From: SAR324 cluster bacterium
GTDB taxonomy: Bacteria; SAR324; XYD2-FULL-50-16
Direction of reading: 5' to 3'
Length of the DNA stretch: 64,000 nucleotides
NCBI GenBank assembly: GCA_028282885.1
Contig: JANQGX010000045.1
Coordinates: 124,001-188,000 of the forward strand
The notes under the pieces are model-generated. The model was given only the letters and a program-made list of their open reading frames with translations. It did not search any database and had not been told where the DNA came from. Made by a program: the position numbers and the translations under genes. Positions 36,709-45,207 of the stretch are shown one piece after another. Each line of letters starts with the position of its first letter. Position 1 is the stretch's first letter.

Positions 36709-37596
36709 TCAGTTCTTAGATGAAGTTTCTTTGGAGTTATTTCCAGTCGGTGTCGCATCACTTTCCGGTTTGCCGCCTTCATCCCAGCGATAGGAATCTG
36801 CCAGTTCTGCGCCTACAAATTTGGCCCCCGACATGTTGCAGGATCTGAAATCTACCCTGTTAAATTTTGCTCCTGTAAAGTCTGCGCCCGTGAAATTCGC
36901 GCTGTCAAAGGTAATGGCCGTCAGATCGGCATTGACAAAGCTGGCTTCTGTAAAGTCTGCTTGTTTACATTTGGTTTCGCTTAACTTGGAGTTGATAAAT
37001 ACAGTCCCTTTCAAATCCGCGTTGTTGAGAAACATGCCAGAGAGATCAGCCCCTTTGAGATTGGCGCCTTTTAACGATTGCCCCTTTTCCAGTTTTTTCT
37101 TCAGCAACTCCTTCATCTGGGCACTGGTGTTGCGATCTCCCATTGTTGCGGCCTGGAACTTCTCATTGGTTTCACGCAGACGCTCGGCCAGCATTTTGGC
37201 AAAATTGCGATACAGTTTAAAAGCCAGCAGCATGTTATGCTGTGATAAAAGGCTTTCCTTGATGACCAGCAGAATCGCATCCCCCCCATCAACGATGGCG
37301 CTGGCGGATCTTGGGGATTGATTTATTACTCCCATTTCCCCGAAGCAGGCCCCTGGTTGTAAGATCGTCAGGGTCTCCTCCTTTTTGTTACCAACATACT
37401 TGGTAATTTTGACATTACCGGAGAGGATGATATACATCTCCTCTCCTTTTGAGTTTTCTTTAAAGATAATATCGCCATCCGAATACTTTTCGCTAACTGC
37501 CAGCCTCAGCAGAGCCAGTAATTCGCCATCGGTGAATGACGAGAAAAAGGAAACGCTCTCTTTCAGCTTTAAAAAGATCTCTTTAGATAGTTGCAT
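36709..37596 (-). CDS. cyclic-nucleotide-binding domain fused to pentapeptide repeats
   Basis: The 295-residue protein has a cNMP-binding (Crp-type) domain at about residues 17-130, with the phosphate-binding cassette region FGEMGVINQSPRSASA including the expected Glu and Arg. A helical linker (about 130-172) follows, then a pentapeptide-repeat region at about 173-266 with A(D/N/K)(L/F)xx units such as LKGANLKGADLSG and ANFTGADFTGAKF. The tail is low-complexity. No DNA-binding helix-turn-helix is present, so it is not a Crp-like transcription factor. The pentapeptide part probably forms a beta-helix used for protein contacts. It sits in a four-gene minus-strand group ending with the RelA/SpoT homologue. 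Confidence 0.85.
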   Translation of the reverse strand: MQLSKEIFLKLKESVSFFSSFTDGELLALLRLAVSEKYSDGDIIFKENSKGEEMYIILSGNVKITKYVGNKKEETLTILQPGACFGEMGVINQSPRSASAIVDGGDAILLVIKESLLSQHNMLLAFKLYRNFAKMLAERLRETNEKFQAATMGDRNTSAQMKELLKKKLEKGQSLKGANLKGADLSGMFLNNADLKGTVFINSKLSETKCKQADFTEASFVNADLTAITFDSANFTGADFTGAKFNRVDFRSCNMSGAKFVGAELADSYRWDEGGKPESDATPTGNNSKETSSKN

Positions 37597-37646
37597 TCAA
37601 TCCCCAGGAGTAAAACCCTTCTCTTTGATCTGAACAGTAAAGCGAA

Positions 37647-37982
37647 TCAGGTGGAATCGACACAGATTACATCGGTCTGCGAAGTCAGCAACTCCAATTC
37701 CGCTTCAGTGACGAGCACTTTTCGATTGTACTTCAATGTCGGATTAAAAAGCTTGATCTCAACCAACCCCTCTTTGCGGGCTATTTCGATTTTGTTACCG
37801 GTAATCTTCGCTGTTCGGTTAAGATCTTCAAGTAACGATATTAATAGTTTTGCTCTTTTAAACCTGTTGAATTCCTTGTTTTTAGCCAGTGTGAAGTAGT
37901 TTTTGTTTCTGGAGATTTTCCCTTCCTGGATATCCTTCATCAGGGTACTGATGTCTTCAATGTCTTCTTTGGAGCTATACAA
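37647..37982 (-). CDS. conserved-looking small protein of unknown function
   Basis: The 111-residue product starts at a TTG codon with an AGGAG ribosome-binding site 5 bp upstream. It is charged, with a helical N-terminus (YSSKEDIEDISTLMKDIQEG) and a C-terminal part rich in beta-branched residues (KITGNKIEIARKEGLVEIKL). No family is recognised and there is no signal peptide. It is the first gene of the minus-strand group that continues with the cNMP/pentapeptide gene 50 bp downstream. Confidence 0.6.
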   Translation of the reverse strand: MYSSKEDIEDISTLMKDIQEGKISRNKNYFTLAKNKEFNRFKRAKLLISLLEDLNRTAKITGNKIEIARKEGLVEIKLFNPTLKYNRKVLVTEAELELLTSQTDVICVDST

Positions 37983-38376
37983 TGTTTCTCCTCAGGGTGA
38001 AGATTAATCGGGTGTTAAAACAAAACCATGTCTGAAATACCGGCAGACGAAACCCGCATATCACGACCGTTTGGCAGAGTTGCCAAACCTACTCGGCTGG
38101 TTGGCTCAATATCCTTTTGTTGGAAAACCTTACGGGATGTCCGCAATTTCGTCGAATGAGTTCTACGATCACCTTTTATGAGAGCTTAAAAAAAAAAAAG
38201 TAAAGTTTCAAGTAAAGAGTAATTTGTTAATTCAGCAATACGGCTTAATCTAAATTGGAATCCTTCACCCGATACTTGCGATATTCCTGTTTCAGGTTTA
38301 CGGATTCCAAAATTCCTCTACTGGCTTCGAAAAACTAAAAAGCCCAAAGTGATAATCTGCTGTAAAGGTTGCTGAC
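37983..38376. other. 394-bp intergenic region with a hairpin and poly-A tract
   Basis: The region follows pyrB and precedes the 37982 gene, both on the minus strand. It holds a perfect 8-bp hairpin at 38069-38088 (GTTTGGCA, loop GAGT, TGCCAAAC) and a run of twelve adenines around 38189-38200. On the minus strand the latter reads as a T-run, but no stem immediately precedes it, so I do not call a terminator. The promoter for the cNMP/RelA-homologue group probably lies here. Confidence 0.5.
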
Positions 38377-39294
38377 CTAGTTGTTGCCGTTCAACAGCAT
38401 TAAAATCAGGGCCATCCTGATCCAAACTCCGTTTTGAGCCTGTTCGAAATAGATCATTCTGGGGTCCTCGTCAATCTCGGGATTGATCTCTTTTAATCTG
38501 GGCAGGGGGTGCATTATGATGGCGTTTTTATTAATCAGGGGGAGGGAGTCCTTATTAATCTGGTATTTGTTGGCGGCTTTCTCATAGTTTTCCATATGGA
38601 GAAATCTCTCTTTCTGGACCCTGGTCATGTAAATACAATCGGAGAGGCTCAGTGCTTCCTCAAACTCAAGTTCTTCCCAGGTGCAACTCTGTTTATCCAG
38701 ATATCCCTTGATATCGTCTGCCATTCTACAGATCGGCGGAGCAACAAAGATAATCTTAACTTTGAAAAACCGGCCGAGCAGATAGCAGAGACTCCTGGTG
38801 GTTCTGCCATAACGCAAGTCTCCAACCATAGCGACTGTAAGGCCGTCAACCTGGGGAAAGTAACTTTGAATTGTGTAGAGGTCCAACAGTGCCTGGGTAG
38901 GGTGCTGCCCGGCACCGTCACCCGCATTGACGACCGGGATGTTGGAGACGGAGGCAGCTCTTTTGGCGGCCCCGATTTCAAAATGTCTCAAAGCGATAAT
39001 ATCGGCATAACCCGAAATAACCTTAATCGAATCCTCCAGGGACTCTCCCTTGGAAAATGAAGAGAATTCCTTTGCATTCTCAGTAGAGATGACACTGCCA
39101 CCGAGTCTTAACATGGCGGATTCGAAAGAAAGCCTTGTTCTGGTAGAGGGTTCGTAGAATAATGAAGCCATGATTTTGCCCGGGGTTGAGTATCGGGTGG
39201 GATTGTTCTTCACTTCATCAGCTAAGTCGAACAGTTCTTTTAGTGTATCTTCATTGAACTGTTGAGATTCTATGACATGATCAAATTTGCTCAC
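38377..39294 (-). CDS. pyrB: aspartate carbamoyltransferase catalytic subunit
   Basis: PyrB makes carbamoyl-aspartate in pyrimidine synthesis. The 305-residue sequence has the carbamoyl-phosphate-binding signature YEPSTRTRLSFESAMLRLGG, followed by STENAKEFSSFSKGESLEDS, VVNAGDGAGQHPTQALLDLY, and the C-terminal IIMHPLPRLKEINPEIDEDP. All are intact. No pyrI or pyrC gene is adjacent, and pyrE is about 6 kb away in another operon. It is divergent from prmA. Confidence 0.96.
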   Translation of the reverse strand: MSKFDHVIESQQFNEDTLKELFDLADEVKNNPTRYSTPGKIMASLFYEPSTRTRLSFESAMLRLGGSVISTENAKEFSSFSKGESLEDSIKVISGYADIIALRHFEIGAAKRAASVSNIPVVNAGDGAGQHPTQALLDLYTIQSYFPQVDGLTVAMVGDLRYGRTTRSLCYLLGRFFKVKIIFVAPPICRMADDIKGYLDKQSCTWEELEFEEALSLSDCIYMTRVQKERFLHMENYEKAANKYQINKDSLPLINKNAIIMHPLPRLKEINPEIDEDPRMIYFEQAQNGVWIRMALILMLLNGNN

Positions 39295-39615
39295 GATTCT
39301 CCATAAGGATCAGGTTATTGTGATAATATTGGCCGGATAGCATTCCAGCTTGGGTGATTGCATGCTTTGAGGATAGATCACCAGAAATCGTGGTCTTTTA
39401 CCTTGATTTCATATTGCATCCTACTCTTTGCAGTTTTACTCCCATTGGCTGAGGCAGGCAAATTTTTTGTTGGATTGTCCTGATTTGCCAGGTTTAACAT
39501 CTTGATTTATATAGGCTATGAGGTGTGTTCCTGGAGGCTGGATATTAAATTGCGTTAGCTGGTTTTTTGTATGTAAGTTCGCCGGCAGCAAACGGTTATC
39601 AGAACTAAGGATATT
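39295..39615. other. divergent intergenic region between pyrB and prmA
   Basis: About 321 bp separate the two starts. I saw no hairpin of note, no pyrimidine-regulated attenuator pattern on the pyrB side and no tRNA. Two promoters are presumed. Confidence 0.45.
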
Positions 39616-40515
39616 ATGACATCACAACCTTCAACATCGGCACAGGACGGATTTTATTGGGAAGTTCTCTTTGATTGTCCGGAAGATTTCCTGGATCTTT
39701 TTTCACTGAAATTGTTTGAAAACGGCTCATCCGGATTTGAAGAGATTTCACGAGGCGCCGGGAAGGTTCGACTTAAGGCTTTTTTTCAGAATGAAGAGGT
39801 TTCCGACGATGAGCGTATCCGTAATCTGATCGATGAAGTATTGCAGGGGGCAGAGCCTGTGTCACTGGTCTCTATCGAGAAAAAAACAGTGGAAAACTGG
39901 CAGTCAAACTGGAAAAAACACTTTTTGCCTATTGAGATCGGCTCCCGATTTCTGGTTGTGCCACCTTGGGCCGAGGTGACATCCCAACGGCTGAAGATTG
40001 TGATCCGGCCCGGAATGGGATTTGGAACCGGATATCATGAGTCGACCAATATCGCTTTATGTCTGTTGGAGTGGGTTGCAGAAAATCAGACTATAAAAAG
40101 AGCGATTGATATAGGCGCAGGCTCCGGAATTCTCTCCATAGGGGCTTTAAAGCTTGGGGTAGAACATGTTACAGCCATCGACATCGACGAGAAGACTGAA
40201 AAGGAAATCAAAACCAACCTTGAGCTTTCCGGGGTTGATCCTTCGCGATGCTACGTTAGAATTGCCGATCCCTCTGCTCTTGACTTAAAAAAACCGGATC
40301 TGGTGATGGCGAACATCGAAGGCCATATTCTGGCCGGGATGAAAAATGATCTAATCAGGCTCACAGGACCGGGAGGATTGTTGCTGATGAGCGGAATACT
40401 CAAAGAAAGAAATCCGGAACTGCTGCAATGCTTTGAAGAGCAATTTGAAACGATAAAAGAGATCTGTTTGAAGGAGTGGTACGGTGTGGTCCTGCGGAAT
40501 ATAGAATCACCCTAG
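39616..40515 (+). CDS. prmA: ribosomal protein L11 methyltransferase
   Basis: PrmA trimethylates ribosomal protein L11 using SAM. The 299-residue protein has an N-terminal substrate-binding domain and, from about residue 125, the methyltransferase core: RPGMGFGTGYHESTNIALCL, motif I AIDIGAGSGILSIGALKLG, the acidic VTAIDIDEKTEKE and the MANIEGHIL motif (NI-x-G variant of the usual NILA). The unusual glutamate in that last motif is a small deviation. It stands alone, divergent from pyrB. Confidence 0.9.
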   Translation: MTSQPSTSAQDGFYWEVLFDCPEDFLDLFSLKLFENGSSGFEEISRGAGKVRLKAFFQNEEVSDDERIRNLIDEVLQGAEPVSLVSIEKKTVENWQSNWKKHFLPIEIGSRFLVVPPWAEVTSQRLKIVIRPGMGFGTGYHESTNIALCLLEWVAENQTIKRAIDIGAGSGILSIGALKLGVEHVTAIDIDEKTEKEIKTNLELSGVDPSRCYVRIADPSALDLKKPDLVMANIEGHILAGMKNDLIRLTGPGGLLLMSGILKERNPELLQCFEEQFETIKEICLKEWYGVVLRNIESP

Positions 40516-40721
40516 TCTTTATCACTTGACCGATTTTCCAAAAAGTCTGTAAAACCAAGACTACGACCTGGATTCGAATAATGATGCGGAAGGGATATTC
40601 CGAATAGTAAATTTATCAGACATTCAATCCCAGTTTGTGGTGCCCGGAAATCGTCCAGACAAGTGTCATCTGTTATTTACTGGTTATCCAAAATAAAGAA
40701 AGATTGAGTTTAGGAGAGATT

Positions 40722-40919
40722 GTGGAAGAGAAAAAGAATCAGATTGTAGTCTTCGCTATAGATATCCAGGAGTACCCAAACGAGTATTCAGAGAAGTTTA
40801 AAACGATCGGTATGTACAAGGAATCCATTAAAATCGATCCCCTGACTTGTGTTTACCGGAGATGGGAAAGCACTCAATACTCGCTCGACAGCATGCCGAC
40901 AGCTCATATCTTCGAATAG
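40722..40919 (+). CDS. small protein of unknown function
   Basis: A GTG at 40722 preceded by AGGAGAG (3-bp spacing) opens a 65-residue frame with protein-like composition (EKKNQIVVFAIDIQEYPNEY, KFKTIGMYKESIKIDPLT). The same frame is open further upstream, but the earlier ATG at 40635 has no ribosome-binding site. Residues beyond 40904 overlap the 3' end of convergent coaBC by 16 bp. No family is recognised; there is no signal peptide or membrane segment. Confidence 0.5.
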   Translation: MEEKKNQIVVFAIDIQEYPNEYSEKFKTIGMYKESIKIDPLTCVYRRWESTQYSLDSMPTAHIFE

Positions 40920-42145
40920 ATCTCGTTCCAGCGATCATGTGATAAAACCGCTTCTATCAGTTGCCCGGCTACTTCGGTTTTGGATAAAAGCGGTAATTCC
41001 CGCGTTCCGTTCTTATCGATCAGCAATACACGATTGGTATTCGCGCCAAATCCGGCATCTTCTTCCAGGATATTATTGGCCACCATTAAGTCCAGATTTT
41101 TCTCCTTGTATTTCTTCCTGGCAAAGTTCTCGACGTTCTGGCTTTCTGCTGCAAATCCGACAAGAAACTGATCCGCTCTTTTGGATCTTCCCAAGTCTTT
41201 CAGAATGTCTTTGGTTTTGGCCAGTTTAAGCTCCAGATGTTCCTTTTTCTTTATCTTCTGTTTTTTAGGTCTGGTTACTCTGTAATCCCCAACAGCCGCG
41301 GCTTTAATGATTAGGTTCGCTTTATCCGCATTCGCCATCACGGCTTCATACATCTCATCTGCAGAATCCACCTTTACCAGGTTGATGTTTTCCGGTGGTG
41401 CGATAGTCGTCGGGCCACTCACGAGAGTTACTTTTGCCCCTTTCTTACGACAGATTTCAGCAATGGCATAACCCATTTTGCCCGAAGAGTAATTGGTAAT
41501 ATATCTCACTGCATCAATCTTCTCGCGGGTCGGACCTGCAGTGATCAAAACATGGATACCCGATAACGGGTATTGATCGGAAGCGGCATCTGTCTTGCCC
41601 GCATGGATGACACGGTGCAGTTCTCTGATGATTGTCTCCGGCTCTGCCATGCGTCCGGTTGCATGGGTACCGCAGGCGAGAAAACCGGATTCGGGCGGAA
41701 CGATAACTGCGCCCCTGCTCTTCAAGTTCTCTATATTCTTTTGAACGGCTGTGTGCTCCCACATCTTATGATTCATGGCCGGTGCAATTATCAGAGGCGC
41801 ATCACATGCCAGATGGATTGTTGATAAGTAATCATCAGCTATTCCGTTTGCGGCTTTGCCGATGATATTTGCTGTGGCGGGAGCTATCACCATGGCATCC
41901 GCATTTTCCCCGATTTTGATATGTCCGATCTTGCTCTCTTCCCGCAATGAGAAAAGGGATGTGGCCACAACCCTTTCAGACAGGGTTTGAAAGGACAGCG
42001 GTGTTACAAATTCCATTGCGGCTTTGGTCATCACTACGGATACATTTCCCCCCCCCTCCTTAATTCTACGTACAATTTCCAAGGATTTGTAACAGGCAAT
42101 ACCTCCCGACACTCCCAGAACAATCTCTTTTCCTTCAAGACTCAT
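40904..42145 (-). CDS. coaBC: bifunctional phosphopantothenoylcysteine decarboxylase/phosphopantothenate-cysteine ligase
   Basis: CoaBC performs two steps of coenzyme A synthesis. The start near 42145 follows a GGGAGG ribosome-binding site and gives the conserved MSLEGKEIVLGVSGGIACYK; a longer upstream frame is not family-like. The flavoprotein CoaC half holds the active histidine in SFQTLSERVV to HIKIGENADAMVIAPATANI, the PAMNHKMWEHTAVQKN motif and the catalytic cysteine loop GFLACGTHATGRM. The CoaB half begins near residue 190 with VLITAGPTREKIDAVRYITN and includes the KIKKKEHLELKLAKTKDIL region. Its length, 413 residues, is normal. coaX, in the same pathway, lies 7 kb away. Confidence 0.95.
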   Translation of the reverse strand: MSLEGKEIVLGVSGGIACYKSLEIVRRIKEGGGNVSVVMTKAAMEFVTPLSFQTLSERVVATSLFSLREESKIGHIKIGENADAMVIAPATANIIGKAANGIADDYLSTIHLACDAPLIIAPAMNHKMWEHTAVQKNIENLKSRGAVIVPPESGFLACGTHATGRMAEPETIIRELHRVIHAGKTDAASDQYPLSGIHVLITAGPTREKIDAVRYITNYSSGKMGYAIAEICRKKGAKVTLVSGPTTIAPPENINLVKVDSADEMYEAVMANADKANLIIKAAAVGDYRVTRPKKQKIKKKEHLELKLAKTKDILKDLGRSKRADQFLVGFAAESQNVENFARKKYKEKNLDLMVANNILEEDAGFGANTNRVLLIDKNGTRELPLLSKTEVAGQLIEAVLSHDRWNEIYSKI

Positions 42146-42546
42146 AAACCTCCCAAGGTAATCATTTTGCGGTTCTGCTGTTTCCTTTCTAATCTTTTGG
42201 CTGGGAACCGTAAACAGAACAGAAGACTGTTTGCTGTTCCACAAGCCCGATTCCCACATGCTGCTGACAACAACAAAACGGCTTCAAAATCGTTGATTGA
42301 TTTGCCTAATCTTATAATATCACAATATATGAACTGATCTGCTTTGGGAAACTTAGAGGGACTTAGAGATCAAGTTTGACGGTTTGTCATATTGTTGATA
42401 GTATCGATAATTTGTAGAATTTTCTGATTTCTTTTTGGCCGAAGAATCAAGTCCCGCAGCCAAAACTCCTTTGAAATTAGGAGTTTGGTGCGGATCGACC
42501 AAATCGTTTCAACTCAGTAATTGAAATCGTAACCAATAGGTAAAAG
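42146..42546. other. divergent region upstream of coaBC and rplY
   Basis: A perfect TATAAT occurs at about 42313-42318 with a weak -35 candidate, pointing toward rplY, which would leave a leader of about 220 nt. A hairpin in that leader at about 42463-42486 pairs AAACTCCT with AGGAGTTT (8-nt loop). No tRNA or gene was found. Confidence 0.4.
42463..42486 (+). promoter_or_regulatory. hairpin in the rplY leader
   Basis: An 8-bp perfect stem AAACTCCT/AGGAGTTT with an 8-nt loop lies about 60 nt upstream of the rplY start. It has no T-tract, so it is not an intrinsic terminator. A role in L25 expression control is only a possibility. Confidence 0.35.
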
Positions 42547-43212
42547 ATGAATTTTACGGTCCAATTGCGTGAAAAAACCGGCAAGGAGTTTAACAAGAAG
42601 CTCAGACAGAGTGGATTGACGCCGGGTGTGATTTACGGAATCAAGGATCCCCTTCCGGTGAAGATGAATGCGGATCATGCTCTGCGATTCATTCGATCCA
42701 TGCAGGGGGCGAAAAAGGTTTTCAATCTGGCTGTGGAGTCGGAAGGAAAGACCGATGAGAGAAAGGTAATCCTTCAGGATTATCAAATGAGCAACTGGGG
42801 TAAAAAGCTGCTGCATGCAGATTTTCTTGAAGTAACGGATGATACGGTAGTGAGTCTGGAAGTTCCGATTGTCCTGAAGAATGAAGAGATCTGTCCGGCA
42901 ATAAAAGAGGGTGGCGTAATTCAGGTAATTCGACGTTCAATCCCAGTTAAATGCGCGGTCAAGAATATCCAGGAATTTATAGAGATCGATCTTAAGGATC
43001 TCCTGTTTGGTGAGAGTATTCACGTTCTGGATCTTGATTATGATGAAGGTGTAAAACCCGTTGTTTATGGAAGGAACTTCACGATTGTAACAGTTGCCGG
43101 ACGTCAGGAAGAGGAAGTTGAAGAGGTTGAAGAAGAACTGGAAGATGGTGTTGTTGCTGAGGGTGAAGCTGAAGGTGAAGCTAAACCTGAATCTGAAGAG
43201 GGTGGTGAGTAG
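42547..43212 (+). CDS. rplY: 50S ribosomal protein L25, CTC/TL5 type
   Basis: L25 binds 5S rRNA. The 221-residue protein has the N-terminal L25 domain (about 1-90, REKTGKEFNKKLRQSGLTPG, VIYGIKDPLPVKM) and the C-terminal beta domain of the CTC type (about 95-185, EVPIVLKNEEICPAIKEGGV). It ends in an acidic tail of about 35 residues rich in Glu and Gly, typical of this longer form. pth follows after 41 bp, an arrangement conserved in many bacteria. Confidence 0.94.
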   Translation: MNFTVQLREKTGKEFNKKLRQSGLTPGVIYGIKDPLPVKMNADHALRFIRSMQGAKKVFNLAVESEGKTDERKVILQDYQMSNWGKKLLHADFLEVTDDTVVSLEVPIVLKNEEICPAIKEGGVIQVIRRSIPVKCAVKNIQEFIEIDLKDLLFGESIHVLDLDYDEGVKPVVYGRNFTIVTVAGRQEEEVEEVEEELEDGVVAEGEAEGEAKPESEEGGE

Positions 43213-43253
43213 TCATACTCACAATTGGTTGATTTAACGAATCTTTCTTTGGT

Positions 43254-43802
43254 ATGAAACTTATCGTCGGTTTGGGAAATCCCGGAGGTCAATACAGCGG
43301 TACCCTTCACAATGTCGGATTCCGAGTGATTGATCTGCTGGCCGAAATGATGGGAAACACCCGATGGACCCAAAAGTTCAAGGGAGATTTTACCCAAGGA
43401 AGGATTGAGGATAATGCATATGGTCTTCTGAAACCGATGACCTTCATGAATGTCAGCGGAGAAGCTGTTCTGGATTGCAAGCAGTTTTTCAAGCTGGAGT
43501 TGGAGGAGATACTTGTGGTTTCGGATGATATCGACCGTCCGCTTGGTTCCTTGCGGTACAGAACATCGGGGGGACATGGCGGCCATAACGGTCTGAGAAG
43601 CATTATCCAGCTATGTGGTGGAACCGATTTTCATCGGATCAAAGTCGGCATTGGCCGTCCATCAGACAGCAGGGCGGTTTCCAATTACGTGCTGAGCCAG
43701 CCGACCAAAGAGATGGTGGATGTGATTCAACCGGCAGTTGAGGACACAACAAGGCATCTGATTGATTTTATAAAAGGAATCACAGTTCAGATCACTCAAT
43801 AG
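43254..43802 (+). CDS. pth: peptidyl-tRNA hydrolase
   Basis: Pth releases tRNA from prematurely dissociated peptidyl-tRNA. The 182-residue sequence contains LIVGLGNPGGQYSGTLHNVG with the catalytic histidine and asparagine, LLKPMTFMNVSGEAV, VVSDDIDRPLGSLRYRTSGG and the GGHGGHNGLRSI region. It is complete. It follows rplY by 41 bp and precedes rpsF by 150 bp. A ychF gene often found here is absent. Confidence 0.97.
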   Translation: MKLIVGLGNPGGQYSGTLHNVGFRVIDLLAEMMGNTRWTQKFKGDFTQGRIEDNAYGLLKPMTFMNVSGEAVLDCKQFFKLELEEILVVSDDIDRPLGSLRYRTSGGHGGHNGLRSIIQLCGGTDFHRIKVGIGRPSDSRAVSNYVLSQPTKEMVDVIQPAVEDTTRHLIDFIKGITVQITQ

Positions 43803-43952
43803 CGTTCGATCGGTTTTTTCGGACGGGCGTTGTCGTTAGGTTGATTCGGAACCATCGATACCGGGAAACCGGAAATTTAAATTCAATGGAATTGAGATAT
43901 TTCATAATCCTTGCCTGTTAGGGCAGGCTATAACTCGAAAGGACAAAAAGCT

Positions 43953-44333
43953 ATGGCAGTAAGAAATAATTTCGAAATTATAATGGTAGCTGACGCCAAG
44001 CTGACGGATGAAGAATGTCAACCGGTTTTTGAGAAGTTCAAGGAACTGATCAAAGAAGGTGGCGGTGAAGTCAAGTTTGAAAACAGTTGGGGCAGGCGGA
44101 AACTGGCCTATGAGATTGATAAAAAGCAGCATGGAATTTATCATCTGCTCTACATTGAGGGCGATGGTGAGTTAATTGATCATCTCAGACGTCAGTTTGG
44201 TTACGATGAAAACATCATCAAGTATTTTGTTATTGCAGTGGACGATCTCAAAAAGGCGCATGATGACTTTGAGTCGCTTAAGGCAGATCCGTTCAAAAAC
44301 GCAAACTTGGTAAAAGAATCAATGGGAGCATAA
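43953..44333 (+). CDS. rpsF: 30S ribosomal protein S6
   Basis: S6 binds 16S rRNA with S18. The start at 43953 has a GAAAGGA ribosome-binding site and gives [20 protein letters not shown]; an in-frame ATG 42 bp upstream is less likely. Family features are [20 protein letters not shown] and the C-terminal [12 protein letters not shown]. The protein has 126 residues. The upstream 150 bp contains small hairpins (for example CCGGGAAACCGG with a GAAA loop) that could belong to an S6:S18 autoregulatory leader, but I cannot verify this. Confidence 0.97.
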   Translation: MAVRNNFEIIMVADAKLTDEECQPVFEKFKELIKEGGGEVKFENSWGRRKLAYEIDKKQHGIYHLLYIEGDGELIDHLRRQFGYDENIIKYFVIAVDDLKKAHDDFESLKADPFKNANLVKESMGA

Positions 44334-44334
44334 C

Positions 44335-44607
44335 ATGGCCAAAAAGAAACGAAAGCACTTTTCAAGAGAACGCATCCCAACCCGCCCTTGCCCGATCACT
44401 CATGCCGGTGTTGAAGAAGTCAACTACAAGGATATTGAGCTGCTGAAAATGTTCATTACGGAGAAAGGCAAGATCATTCCCAAGAGAATATCCGGGTTGA
44501 GTGCCAAGTCGCAGAAAAAACTGACCCAGGCAATCAAGCAAGCCCGTAATGCTGCGCTTTTATCATTTTCAGAAGGCTTTGTTGCTCAGGATGAAATCCA
44601 GGAATAG
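44335..44607 (+). CDS. rpsR: 30S ribosomal protein S18
   Basis: S18 forms a heterodimer with S6 on the 30S platform. The 90-residue sequence contains the conserved core [20 protein letters not shown] with [20 protein letters not shown] and the following [10 protein letters not shown]. It has a single Cys (RPCP) near the N-terminus, so a full zinc site is absent. The gene starts one base after rpsF and is translated from the same mRNA. Confidence 0.97.
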   Translation: MAKKKRKHFSRERIPTRPCPITHAGVEEVNYKDIELLKMFITEKGKIIPKRISGLSAKSQKKLTQAIKQARNAALLSFSEGFVAQDEIQE

Positions 44608-44640
44608 TCTTTCAACTTATAATCGAAACAAGGGAACAAC

Positions 44641-45207
44641 ATGAAGGTAATCTTAAAAGAAGACGTTTATAAGCTTGGATCATTGGGGGATGAAGTTGAA
44701 GTGAAACCTGGATTTGCCAGAAACTACCTGATACCCCAGGGAAAAGCCGTACCTTTTACAAGGTCTAACGCCAAGCAGGTTACTCATATGAAAAACCTGC
44801 TTGCCAAGCAGAGAGCTGATGCTATTGATAAGGCTAAAGATCTGGCCGCCAAGTTGGAGAATACCGAAATCGTATTTACCATGAAAGCCGGTGAGAGTGG
44901 TAAATTGTTTGGCTCGGTTACACCCAAGCATATTTATGATGCATTGCAGGATCAGGAAATTGCGCTGGATCGCCGAAGACTGAACCTCTCGGTTCCGATC
45001 AAATCTCTTGGCAGTCATGTGATACCTGTCAAATTGCACACCGAGGTCAGTGCCAAACTGGAAATCAAGGTTGTGGCTGATGGCGAAACGGTGAAAGAAG
45101 AGAAGCCGGAAGACGTGGAAACCACGGACGCAGAAGCCGCTGAAGGTGCCGAATCCACTGAAACTGCTAAACCCGCAGAAGAAACAGCGGAAGAGAAATC
45201 GGAGTAA
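44641..45207 (+). CDS. rplI: 50S ribosomal protein L9
   Basis: L9 binds 23S rRNA. The 188-residue protein starts MKVILKEDVYKLGSLGDEVE and has the N-terminal domain signature VKPGFARNYLIPQGKAVPFT. A long connecting helix and the C-terminal domain (about 80-150, KLFGSVTPKHIYDALQ) follow. An extra acidic Ala/Glu/Thr-rich tail of about 35 residues resembles the tail on L25 in this genome. It ends the rpsF-rpsR-rplI operon. Confidence 0.96.
   Translation: MKVILKEDVYKLGSLGDEVEVKPGFARNYLIPQGKAVPFTRSNAKQVTHMKNLLAKQRADAIDKAKDLAAKLENTEIVFTMKAGESGKLFGSVTPKHIYDALQDQEIALDRRRLNLSVPIKSLGSHVIPVKLHTEVSAKLEIKVVADGETVKEEKPEDVETTDAEAAEGAESTETAKPAEETAEEKSE

Noticed and set aside
38185-38202. Run of adenines as a minus-strand terminator
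   Set aside because: No stem precedes the T-run on the minus strand; it may simply be an AT-rich tract.
40571-40590. GATTCGAAT string resembling a tRNA T-loop
   Set aside because: No acceptor, D or anticodon stems can be formed around it, and no CCA end is in place.
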